Source: Holophagaceae bacterium (GTDB lineage Bacteria; Acidobacteriota; Holophagae; Holophagales; Holophagaceae). From it: DNA of 5,717 nt. The stretch lies in assembly GCA_003158505.1 (NCBI GenBank), contig PMJK01000086.1, positions 5,449-11,165 of the forward strand, given 5' to 3'. A program made the position numbers and the translations under genes. A model generated the notes under the pieces. The model made no database searches and was not told the DNA's origin. It worked only from the letters and a program-made list of their open reading frames with translations. Below are positions 1-5,717 of the stretch, one piece after another. The first letter of the stretch is position 1. The number at the start of each line of letters is the position of its first letter.

Positions 1-1
1 G

Positions 2-655
2 CCCTGGAAGATGCTGGAGAAGGATGGCTTCATCGCCACGGCCCACTGCCTGGAGATCCGGGTGCCCCTGCCCATGGACGAGCGGATGGAGTACGCCGTG
101 GCCGACCAGCGGCAGCGCTTCCGCATCGCCTCCGAGAACAGCCTCAAGATGGTGGTGATGGACGAGCTGCTGGCGGGGCACCCCAAGGACAACATCCTCA
201 TCATCGGCCAGTACCTGGAGCAGCTCCGCATCATCGGGGAACGGCTGGACGCGCCCGTGCTCACGGGCCAGACGCCGGAAAAGGAACGGGAAGTGCTCTT
301 CCGGCAGTTCCGCGAGGGTCAGCTGCGGGTGCTCATCGTGAGCAAGGTGGCCAACTTCGCCATCGACCTGCCGGATGCATCCGTGGCCATCCAGGTGAGC
401 GGCACCTTCGGTTCGCGGCAGGAGGAGGCCCAGCGCCTGGGCCGCATCCTGCGACCCAAGGGCGACCGGAACCTGAGCTACTTCTATTCGCTCATCAGCA
501 GCGAGACCACGGAGCAGGAATTCGCCCGCAACCGGCAGCTGTTCCTCACGGAGCAGGGCTACCGCTACCTCATCGAAAGCCGCCGCTTCGATGAGCACCA
601 CCGGCTCAGCGAACCCATCGTCTGGAAACAGTTGCGCCTGGAAACCTCGAGCTAG
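2..655 (+). CDS. XPB/Rad25-type DNA helicase, C-terminal part (5' end outside window)
   Basis: This is the C-terminal helicase domain of a superfamily 2 helicase of the XPB/ERCC3/Rad25 type, an ATP-driven 3'-5' DNA translocase linked to nucleotide excision repair. The frame is open from the left edge; the codons before the first ATG (11) read PWK and continue the family pattern PWKxLEKxGxIA, so that ATG is internal and the gene is cut by the window. Visible are the RecA2-domain strand NILIIGQYLEQL (about nt 191-226), the motif V region VLIVSKVANFAIDLPDA (about 329-379), and motif VI with its arginine pattern QEEAQRLGRILRPK (about 422-463). The tail to ETSS is typical of the family. The ATP-binding motifs I-III lie upstream, out of view. 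The TAG stop (653-655) overlaps the stop of pgpA on the other strand. Family assignment is firm; the exact cellular role of bacterial XPB is less settled. Confidence 0.93.
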   Translation, partial: PWKMLEKDGFIATAHCLEIRVPLPMDERMEYAVADQRQRFRIASENSLKMVVMDELLAGHPKDNILIIGQYLEQLRIIGERLDAPVLTGQTPEKEREVLFRQFREGQLRVLIVSKVANFAIDLPDASVAIQVSGTFGSRQEEAQRLGRILRPKGDRNLSYFYSLISSETTEQEFARNRQLFLTEQGYRYLIESRRFDEHHRLSEPIVWKQLRLETSS

Positions 656-1230
656 CGCCACACCTCTGGATGCAGGAGCGACTGGGCTCCCAGCCAGCGA
701 TCCAGCGGCCAGGCAAGGAGGCCTGCGAGGAGGCCCGCCAGCACGTCATCCAGGACCACGCCCCAGCCTCCGGGGAGATCCTGGGCGGCATTGACGAGGC
801 CCGGCTTCCAGATGTCGAAGAGGCGGAAGAGCAGGAAGGGTGCTGCCAGCCGGGCGGCCCAGAGCAGCCAGGGCTGCGGTTGTAGGGTGACCGTGAAGAG
901 CAGGGGCGTCAGCGCAAACCAGATGCCCGCCCACTCGTCGGCCACGATGAAGGAGGGATCCTTCTGGCCGGTCTCCTTCACCACCCGATCTGCAGCCCAT
1001 ACCGCTACCAAAGTCATCGCCACTGGCGCCGAGAGCAGGGTCCAGGGGATGGGCGATGAGGCAGTGCAATGGAATCTGCTCACCAGCAGCAGCCAGGCGA
1101 GTAGCCCCGAGAGCGTCCCCCAGGTGCCCGGAGCGGGCCTCAGGTAGCCGCTGCCGAAGCCCGTGGCGAGCCACCAGGCGGGGCGAGGCGCCCTGGCGTG
1201 GGCGGGCCGGTGCGATGCCGTTGATTCCAT
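652..1230 (-). CDS. pgpA: phosphatidylglycerophosphatase A
   Basis: PgpA is an inner-membrane enzyme that removes the phosphate from phosphatidylglycerophosphate to give phosphatidylglycerol. The 192-residue product carries the family blocks in order: ATGFGSGYLRPAPGTWGTL (about residues 22-40), DPSFIVADEWAGIW (91-104), FRLFDIWKPG (135-144) and GGWGVVLDDVLAG (154-166). The acidic residues D98/E99, D139 and D161/D162 match the conserved acidic positions of the family. Hydrophobic segments lie near 41-51, 66-80, 101-117, 122-138 and 160-175. The start is uncertain. ATG at 1230 and ATG at 1248 both give a leader of about 20-30 residues, like known PgpA proteins. A GTG at 1332, 9 bp after the permease stop, would add 34 unfamiliar residues and has no ribosome binding site. 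Neither ATG has a strong one, and both lie in an inverted repeat. The gene is last in a minus-strand series after an ABC transporter. Confidence 0.93.
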   Translation of the reverse strand: MESTASHRPAHARAPRPAWWLATGFGSGYLRPAPGTWGTLSGLLAWLLLVSRFHCTASSPIPWTLLSAPVAMTLVAVWAADRVVKETGQKDPSFIVADEWAGIWFALTPLLFTVTLQPQPWLLWAARLAAPFLLFRLFDIWKPGLVNAAQDLPGGWGVVLDDVLAGLLAGLLAWPLDRWLGAQSLLHPEVWR

Positions 1231-1250
1231 GGATCCATGGTATGGCATCG
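1213..1250. repeat. nested inverted repeat over the pgpA start region
   Basis: A perfect 14-bp palindrome, CCATGGATCCATGG, lies at 1227-1240. It is flanked by outer arms CGATGCC (1213-1219) and GGCATCG (1244-1250), which are exact reverse complements. The spacers between outer arms and palindrome are unequal (7 and 3 bases). Both plausible pgpA ATG codons (1248 and 1230) lie inside it. The symmetry is seen directly; a role in translation control or as an operator is only inference. Confidence 0.6.
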
Positions 1251-1341
1251 GCCCACTTCGACCCACGCGATCGTTATTCTGAGTCGCCTCGGGTCCCGAC
1301 TTCGCAGGCTGCCCCGCAGCCTGCTTCGTCACCCGAGGGAC

Positions 1342-2586
1342 TCAGACATGTCTCAGCGCCTCCACGATGCGCAGCCGCGCGGCCTTCAGCCCCGGGAAGA
1401 GGGCGCTCAGCTGGATCGTGGCCTGCAGGCCGAGGGCCACGAGGACGTACACGGCGGGCACGAAATGGATGTTCAGCTCGTAGCCGTGGCTGGTGCCCGG
1501 CGGGGCGGGCATCTGGAGGTGCAGGGCGTTCAGTCCCGCCCGCAGCAGCAGCGTCGCGATCAAACCGAGGGCGCTGCCCAGAAGCCCGAGGAAGGCGCCT
1601 TCCCATTGGAGCAGCACCATGAGTTGCCTCGGCTGAAGGCCCATGGCCCGCAGCACGCCGAATTCGCGCACCCGCTCCATGACCGACATGAGCAGCGTGT
1701 TCGCCGTGGCCAGCAGCACAATGAGGAACAGCACTAGGCCCATGAAGCCGAAGATGGCGAAGTAGAGCAGCTTCACCTGCCGGTAGAAGGAGGCCAGCTC
1801 AAACCAGGGCTGCACGGAGGTACCCGGCAGCAGGGACTGGAGCCGCGCCTGTACTGCGGCCGTGTCCTGGGGCCGCTTGAGCAGCACGGACAGCCGGGAC
1901 CGCGCCGGGCCCGAATCCAGGAGCTGGTTCGCGGTGGCGAGACTGACAGTGAGGAAGCGATCATTCAGCTCACGGAGCCCGAGGTCCTGCAACCCGGCCA
2001 CATCCACATCCACGGCGTTCAGCGCGCCCTCCCGGGTGGTGGACATGAGGGTGAGGGAACTGCCGACGGATGCGCCCAGGGCCCGGGCCAGGCCCACGCC
2101 GAGGATCACCTCGCGGGCCGTCGGATCGGCCGACAGCCAGCGCGAACCTGCACCACCGGTAGCCTGCGCGCCGCCCTTCAGGGCCTCCGTGCAGGCCATA
2201 TACTTCGGCTCAAGCATTGGATCCACGGCCGTGCCCAGGAAAGCAACGCTCTTCGCCCCGCTGGACAGCAGGCCCATGAACTGGATGCGCGGCAATATCT
2301 CGGCCACGGCTGGATCCTGGCGGAGCTGCGCGGCCAGCGCCTCGCCATCGGGCAGGGATTTCTCTAGGCTCTGGGCCTCGTCGCCCTCCATCGTGTCCCG
2401 CGGCATCACCTGAAGATGGCCGAGCCCACCGCGGATGGCCCCGTCGGCAAGCCCCTGGAAGGTCTGGGCCATGAAGCCCCCGGCCAAGCTGAGGGCCAGG
2501 AATCCGGCCACCACCACCATCAGGGTGAGGGCCGTGCGGCGCCGCTGCCTCAGCAGGTTCCGGAGGGCGAGACGGGCCAGGATCAT
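1342..2586 (-). CDS. ABC transporter permease, FtsX/LolE/MacB family
   Basis: This 414-residue inner-membrane protein is the permease partner of the ATPase encoded just upstream. Topology is that of the LolC/LolE/MacB class. A short basic N-terminus (RNLLRQRRRTALT) leads into membrane segment 1 (about residues 19-40). A large periplasmic domain follows (about 41-270), then three more membrane segments (about 273-300, 325-350 and 376-398). The cytoplasmic coupling motif SVMERVREFGVLRAMG (301-316) and the C-terminal ending GLKAARLRIVEALRHV are family hallmarks. Proteins of this class do not form a classic channel; they pass ATPase motion to the periplasm to extract lipoproteins from the membrane or drive export. 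Only one permease is present, so a homodimer with two ATPases is likely. The substrate cannot be read from the sequence. The start ATG overlaps the ATPase stop in ATGA and has a good ribosome binding site. No MacA-like partner is in the window. Confidence 0.9.
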   Translation of the reverse strand: MILARLALRNLLRQRRRTALTLMVVVAGFLALSLAGGFMAQTFQGLADGAIRGGLGHLQVMPRDTMEGDEAQSLEKSLPDGEALAAQLRQDPAVAEILPRIQFMGLLSSGAKSVAFLGTAVDPMLEPKYMACTEALKGGAQATGGAGSRWLSADPTAREVILGVGLARALGASVGSSLTLMSTTREGALNAVDVDVAGLQDLGLRELNDRFLTVSLATANQLLDSGPARSRLSVLLKRPQDTAAVQARLQSLLPGTSVQPWFELASFYRQVKLLYFAIFGFMGLVLFLIVLLATANTLLMSVMERVREFGVLRAMGLQPRQLMVLLQWEGAFLGLLGSALGLIATLLLRAGLNALHLQMPAPPGTSHGYELNIHFVPAVYVLVALGLQATIQLSALFPGLKAARLRIVEALRHV

Positions 2587-3257
2587 GGCCGCTCCTCGCC
2601 GATGAGCTGCCCATCCATGAGGCGGAAGATGCGGTGGGCGCGGGAAATGACCGCTGGGTCGTGGCTGGCGACGAGGAAGGTGACGCCGCGCTCCCGGGCC
2701 AGCTCGGCCATGAGGTCCATGAGGGGCCCGCCGTGGGCATGGTCGAGGCTGGCGGTGGGCTCATCCGCGAGGACCAGCAAGGGGTCCGGGGCCAGGGCGC
2801 GGGCGATGGCGGCGCGCTGCTGCTGACCGCCGCTGAGCTGGTCGGGGCGGTGGTGGGAGCGGTCCGCGAGGCCCACGCGATCCAGAGCGGCTCCGGCCCG
2901 GCGCTGGGCCTCGTCATCGGCCATGCCCTGAAGTTGGAGAGGCAGCATCACGTTCTCCAGTGCGGATAGCACGGGCACCAGGTTGAAGGCCTGGAACACG
3001 AAGCCCAGCCGACGGAGCCGCAGGTCGCAACGGGCCTTCTCGGGCAGGTTGGACACGGACTGGCCGTCGAGGCGGACCTCGCCTTCATCCGGCAGATCCA
3101 ACAGCCCCGCCAACTGGAGCAGGGTGGTCTTGCCGCTGCCGCTGGGACCCGCCAGCACGGCCAGGCAGCCCTTCGGCACCTGCAGCGAAACGTCGAATAC
3201 GCCCGCGCGCTCGCCGCCAAGCTCGTAGGCGCGGGTGAGGTTCCGGAGTTCCAGCAT
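2583..3257 (-). CDS. ABC transporter ATP-binding protein, LolD/MacB-type
   Basis: This 224-residue ATPase powers the adjacent FtsX-type permease from the cytoplasmic side. All nucleotide-binding elements are present: aromatic A-loop residue Y11, Walker A GPSGSGKT (37-44), Q-loop Q89 in VFQAFNLVP, ABC signature LSGGQQQR (141-148), Walker B LLVLADEP (160-167) with catalytic E166, D-loop SLD (170-172) and H-loop H199 in ASHD. Length and the stretch LSALENVMLPLQL are typical of the LolD/MacB/FtsE group rather than of nutrient importers. The ATG at 3257 gives the usual N-terminus MLELRNLTRAY, though the ribosome binding site is weak. The gene starts 27 bp after the DUF5916 reading frame ends and overlaps the permease by 4 bp, so it is probably co-transcribed with both. 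Whether it serves lipoprotein release (Lol) or another export task is not decided; a second LolC-like permease is not seen here. Confidence 0.93.
   Translation of the reverse strand: MLELRNLTRAYELGGERAGVFDVSLQVPKGCLAVLAGPSGSGKTTLLQLAGLLDLPDEGEVRLDGQSVSNLPEKARCDLRLRRLGFVFQAFNLVPVLSALENVMLPLQLQGMADDEAQRRAGAALDRVGLADRSHHRPDQLSGGQQQRAAIARALAPDPLLVLADEPTASLDHAHGGPLMDLMAELARERGVTFLVASHDPAVISRAHRIFRLMDGQLIGEERP
2592..2597 (-). promoter_or_regulatory. ribosome binding site of the permease gene
   Basis: GAGGAG on the minus strand ends 5 nt before the ATG at 2586. It sits inside the last codons of the ATPase gene, which fits translational coupling through the ATGA overlap. Confidence 0.7.
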
Positions 3258-3284
3258 CCGACCAGTGTAGCGATCCCGCCGGGG

Positions 3285-4040
3285 CTAGAACTGCACGGCG
3301 TAGGCCAGCTTCGCGAAGAGGCCCCGCTCCACCATCCGTTCCGAGGGGATGACGGCCGTGGGATCCCGTCGCCGCTGGCCGGACCAGCCCACGTAGGCGT
3401 TGGTGAAGGCGTTCGGCTGCCAGCCCACGAAGGCCTTGAGGAACTTGTCCACGCTCTCTTCCTCGGTGCCGTCGTAGCGAACGACGAAGGCCTGGGTCTT
3501 CACATAGATGAACAGGGGAAACTGCCAGCTGCCGGAGGCGACGAGTTCCCGGGCCCGGATGAGGCGCAGGGCGTCTGCATCGCGGTCGAGATCCGACTGC
3601 TGGCCTGTGAGGTTGTAGGAGATGGACCCCGCGGTGCCATAGACGGAGAGGGTCGCCGTCTGCAGCCTGGCGGGATCGCCCGAGGGCAGATCGACGGTCC
3701 GGGCCCGCGTGGCGTTCCAGCCAAACCGGATGGACGAAAGCCGGTTCCAGTTGCCCCCCAGGGTGAGGGAGCGGGCCGCCACGGACAGCGCATGATCGTC
3801 GGCCCAGGTGCGCCCTGCCGCATCCCAGTTGAAGAAGAAACTCAAGCGTCCGGCGGTCTCGAGATAGCCATCCAGGCCCACGGCGCGATCCATGGGATCG
3901 CCGTTCCACCAGCTGAGGTTCCGCCATCGCAGGGTGGCGTTGGCCTGGGAGAGCCGGCCTTCGTTCCAGTTCTCCCGCCAGACGAGGCCTGCATTCTCGC
4001 GCCGGTAGCCCTGGAGGTCCGTGAAGCCCGAGAGCAGCAC
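3285..4040 (-). CDS. C-terminal fragment: DUF5916 beta-barrel strands
   Basis: This is the downstream intact piece of the same gene; the true frame enters at about 4062 (QATSPDLVLLSGFTDLQGYRR). Its content is alternating polar/aromatic beta-strands, such as ENAGLVWRENWNEG, FFFNWDAAGRTW, SSIRFGWNATRART and SISYNLTGQQSD, separated by charged turns. It ends KLAYAVQF, the kind of C-terminal strand recognised by the BAM machinery. FIYVKTQAFVVRYDGTEEE and KAFVGWQPNAFTNAYVGWS match the end of DUF5916 barrels. It has no start signal or signal peptide of its own. The first in-frame start-like codon at 4040 is probably not used, so as it stands this piece could not be exported. Confidence 0.7.
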   Translation of the reverse strand: MLLSGFTDLQGYRRENAGLVWRENWNEGRLSQANATLRWRNLSWWNGDPMDRAVGLDGYLETAGRLSFFFNWDAAGRTWADDHALSVAARSLTLGGNWNRLSSIRFGWNATRARTVDLPSGDPARLQTATLSVYGTAGSISYNLTGQQSDLDRDADALRLIRARELVASGSWQFPLFIYVKTQAFVVRYDGTEEESVDKFLKAFVGWQPNAFTNAYVGWSGQRRRDPTAVIPSERMVERGLFAKLAYAVQF

Positions 4041-4314
4041 CAGGTCGGGGCTCGTGGCCTGGGTGAGTGATCCAGGCGGACCAGTTCCGCGTGTTCCAGT
4101 CCAGTTCGGCCGAAGTGGCCGTACCCCGCTGCGACAGCAGAGGAACCATCGGCCTGGGGCAGGTGCGACTCGGAGGTGATGGCGCTGCCGATCAGGTGGA
4201 ATTCAGGGCCCAGGTACTGGTCCAGATAGACGCCTCCGCTTTGCCCGCCACTGTGCGGGGGACGCGCCCAGCAGGAATTTGTCGGTGCCCATGAAGGAGA
4301 AACCCGAACCCCGG

Positions 4315-5466
4315 TCATCGGTCTGGAACTTCACGGAAGCTGCGGTGTCCCGGGTAGGGAGGGCGTCCACCCCGACCGCGCCATTGGCGCCGAGCATCAA
4401 GCCACCGTCCAGATCCCTGGCATTCAAGAACCGTCCAGCTGGCGAAGGATTCCTGGCCCGAGGCCTTCACGCCGTAGAGGGGATTCTGGATGGAGCGGCT
4501 GAAGAACTGGCGCTGGGCGCCCTGGACGCCCAGGAGGTCCATGCCTTCGAGGAAGAAGGGCCGCCGTTCGGGGTAGTAGACCTTGAAGCGGCTGTTGATC
4601 TGCAGGGGATCCACATCCGCGTCCGCCGTGGCGAAATCGGGCCGGTAGGTGCCCTCCAGGGTGAGGGCGGTGGTGGTGTAGCGCAGATCCAGGCCCAGGC
4701 GGGCCTGGCTCCTGGTGGCGGCTCCGGGATCCGGATCCAACGACTGGGTACGGTTGAAGGTGGCGAAGGGGATGAGCAGGAAGGGCGAGCCCGGTTTGTC
4801 CACGGGCGCGCCGGAGACGCGGGCCATCTGGCAGATATCGCACTGCACGTCCTTGCTCATGCGCGGCCAGGCGATGCCGTAGCGCCGCTCGCGCGGGATG
4901 ATGCGGAGGATCCGGAAGGGCCACTCGCCCGGCACGCGGCGCAGGCTGCTGTAGGGGATGCGCATCTTCACCACGTAGCCACTCGCCGTGAGCACGCCCG
5001 TCGAATCCCAGAGGCAGTCGTAGGAGGCGTTCTCCCCGGCGGTGTCCGAGGCGATCTCGTCGATCTGCCCGCCCAACGGGGTCACGAAGAAGCGGGTGAT
5101 GGTCTGCCCCTTGCCGGAGGGGTCGAGATCCACGCCCACGAAATCGAAATCGCCCGTGTTGGTGTCGCGCATGTGGCGGGCGGCGTGGATCTTCGCGGGC
5201 TCCGGATCGAGGGCCTCGATGGCGACGTAGAGCGCGTCGGGACCCCAGCCGACATGAACGCAGGTGGGCCACCGGTTCTGCCCCCGGTCATCGGGCATGA
5301 TCATGCCGAACTCGGTGATGAGCAGGCACCCTTCCCAACTGGACAGGTCGGCGTCCCAGGCCATGGAAGGGGCCTGGGCCAGCCTGGGGATGGCCACGTG
5401 GGGCGGGTTGGGCGGCTGGGACGCCAGGACGGGGAGGCAGGCAAGAGCCAGGGCCGGAAGGCGCAT
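4315..5466 (-). CDS. N-terminal fragment: signal peptide, CBM9-like domain and start of DUF5916
   Basis: This is the longest uninterrupted piece of the broken gene. The ATG at 5466 is preferred because GGGGAG ends 4 nt upstream; a TTG at 5478 overlaps that site. MRLPALALACLPVLAS is a good signal peptide, probably cut near the alanine/serine at 15-16. Residues about 30-230 form a CBM9-like fold of the type found ahead of DUF5916 barrels (WDADLSSWEG, FDFVGVDLDPSGKGQ, FFVTPLGGQIDE). The barrel begins with LEGTYRPDFATADADVDP and the family hallmark YYPERRPFFLEG (297-308), then FFSRSIQNPLYGVKASGQ. A CxxC pair (C209, C212) lies in DVQCDICQMARVSG. From about nt 4425 on, the reading is out of frame and runs to a spurious TGA at 4315, so the last ~37 residues are not real protein sequence. 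Confidence 0.75.
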   Translation of the reverse strand: MRLPALALACLPVLASQPPNPPHVAIPRLAQAPSMAWDADLSSWEGCLLITEFGMIMPDDRGQNRWPTCVHVGWGPDALYVAIEALDPEPAKIHAARHMRDTNTGDFDFVGVDLDPSGKGQTITRFFVTPLGGQIDEIASDTAGENASYDCLWDSTGVLTASGYVVKMRIPYSSLRRVPGEWPFRILRIIPRERRYGIAWPRMSKDVQCDICQMARVSGAPVDKPGSPFLLIPFATFNRTQSLDPDPGAATRSQARLGLDLRYTTTALTLEGTYRPDFATADADVDPLQINSRFKVYYPERRPFFLEGMDLLGVQGAQRQFFSRSIQNPLYGVKASGQESFASWTVLECQGSGRWLDARRQWRGRGGRPPYPGHRSFREVPDR

Positions 5467-5470
5467 GAAT

Positions 5471-5476
5471 CTCCCC
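5471..5476 (-). promoter_or_regulatory. ribosome binding site of the DUF5916 gene
   Basis: GGGGAG on the minus strand lies 4 nt before the ATG at 5466. It decides the start in favour of that ATG over the TTG at 5478, which overlaps it. Confidence 0.7.
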
Positions 5477-5548
5477 AATTGCGACTGCTCACAAGCCTAC
5501 GAGATGTTTTGCAGATCCGTTTAGCGCTTTCGATCCCGAAATCCGGCT

Positions 5549-5648
5549 TTGTAGGCTTCGGTGCTGGTCTTCAGGCCGCCCCCGACTACGACCGCACGCG
5601 GACCTTGAACGCCTCTTCGTAGGCAGCCGTGCTGGCTTCCAGGCCACC
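5549..5648. repeat. diverged direct repeat at the 3' end of the right-hand gene
   Basis: The 32-base segments 5549-5580 and 5617-5648 align without gaps at about three matches in four, 68 nt apart. Both share GTAGGC, GTGCTGG and CAGGCC blocks on the plus strand. On the minus strand they encode GGLKTSTEAY and GGLEASTAAY in different frames, because 68 is not a multiple of three. The second copy fills most of the gap before the DUF5916 gene. Confidence 0.6.
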
Positions 5649-5717
5649 CTCTTCGACCTCACCGATGAGGTCGTAGGCGTGGGCCTTCACGATGCGCACC
5701 CGCTGGATGGTGTTCAC
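5586..5717 (-). CDS. unidentified protein, C-terminal end (gene runs off the right edge)
   Basis: The frame is open from the right edge to a TAG at 5586-5588 and gives 43 residues: VNTIQRVRIVKAHAYDLIGE, then VEEGGLEASTAAYEEAF, ending KVRVRS. The first codon in view is GTG, which could be a start but is as likely internal. Third codon positions are almost all G or C, as in the neighbouring genes, so I take this as real coding sequence. I do not recognise the family. Just after the stop, in another frame, a related peptide appears: GGLKTSTEAYKAGFRDRKR, ending at TAA (5521-5523). Either the gene originally continued through this second motif and a frameshift cut it short, or its 3' end was duplicated. 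It lies upstream of the DUF5916 gene on the same strand. Confidence 0.55.
   Translation of the reverse strand: MNTIQRVRIVKAHAYDLIGEVEEGGLEASTAAYEEAFKVRVRS

Larger units (their letters stand above)
3285..5466 (-). pseudogene. DUF5916-type outer-membrane beta-barrel protein with CBM9-like domain, broken by four frameshifts
   Basis: Read as one gene, this encodes an exported two-domain protein: signal peptide, a CBM9-like beta-sandwich, then a DUF5916 beta-barrel ending in YAVQF, with the terminal phenylalanine typical of outer-membrane barrels. The ends are clean, but family-like sequence moves through five successive frame segments. The switches lie at about 4437-4423 (FASWTV to NARDLDGG), 4266-4247 (FLLGAS to GGQSGGVYLDQY), 4150-4130 (LPQADGS to RGTATSAELDW) and 4070-4055 (NWSAWIT to QATSPDLVLLSGF). 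Every switch is a skip of one base, as if one base had been inserted each time. The span is 2182 nt; subtracting four gives 726 codons, or 725 residues plus stop, a normal size for the family. The tight clustering and the intact rest suggest sequence errors or very recent inactivation. The function of DUF5916 proteins is not well known; a role in outer-membrane transport or glycan handling is only inference. Confidence 0.8.

Noticed and set aside
1231..1332. N-terminal extension of pgpA from a GTG at 1332
   Set aside because: It adds 34 residues not expected in the family and has no ribosome binding site. The small gap to the permease stop is its only support, so it is kept as an alternative start only.
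2210..2917. A 235-codon minus-strand frame across the ATPase/permease junction
   Set aside because: It is S/P/A-rich shadow sequence in another frame of two well-recognised genes.
3085..4149. A 354-codon minus-strand frame overlapping the barrel and the ABC ATPase
   Set aside because: Only its first ~25 residues (GTATSAELDWNTRNWSAW) are real, as part of the frameshifted barrel. The rest is an arginine/proline-rich shadow of the true frames.
4055..4437. Programmed ribosomal frameshifting as the cause of the frame changes
   Set aside because: Four skips in one gene, without repeated slippery sequences or clear pause structures, are far less likely than sequence error or mutation.
5467..5520. 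Possible promoter upstream of the DUF5916 gene
   Set aside because: The 54 bp contain a loose TTGTGA but no convincing -10 partner, and the region may be read through from the gene to the right.
4279..5622. A 447-codon open frame on the plus strand opposite the DUF5916 gene
   Set aside because: Its translation is low-complexity, rich in G, A, H and V with no domain pattern. It is open only because of the strong G/C bias of the real minus-strand gene.

Overview
The window is GC-rich bacterial DNA, densely packed with genes and with strong G/C preference at third codon positions. The mix of an XPB-type helicase, an outer-membrane beta-barrel protein of the DUF5916 type and a LolD/LolE-like ABC transporter indicates a diderm bacterium. 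My best guess is Acidobacteriota (Holophaga/Geothrix-like), but this rests on general impression and no marker gene here settles it.

Layout. Plus strand: the 3' part of an XPB/Rad25-type superfamily 2 DNA helicase runs in from the left edge and stops at 655. Everything else reads on the minus strand, right to left: the end of an unidentified gene (5717-5586); an exported DUF5916 outer-membrane barrel protein (5466-3285); a LolD/MacB-type ABC ATPase (3257-2583); its FtsX/LolE-type permease (2586-1342); and phosphatidylglycerophosphatase A, pgpA (about 1230-652). The spacings are 27 bp, a 4-bp ATGA overlap and about 110 bp or less, so the minus-strand genes probably form one envelope-related transcription unit. 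The helicase and pgpA converge and share a single CTAG as their two stop codons.

Two regions stand out. First, the DUF5916 gene is intact at both ends, but within about 380 bp in the middle (about 4437-4055) the family-like protein sequence jumps frame four times, each time as if one extra base were present. Removing four bases restores a 725-residue reading frame. This is either a recently broken gene or a local cluster of sequence errors. Second, the 3' end of the right-hand gene is followed by a diverged second copy of its last ~22 codons at a 68-nt offset, out of frame. A nested inverted repeat also covers both plausible start codons of pgpA.

Functionally, the minus-strand cluster fits envelope work: an outer-membrane barrel, an ATP-driven inner-membrane transporter of the lipoprotein-release/MacB class, and a phospholipid synthesis enzyme. 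I see no RNA genes, CRISPR array, mobile element or clear terminator, and no gene-free stretch longer than about 110 bp.
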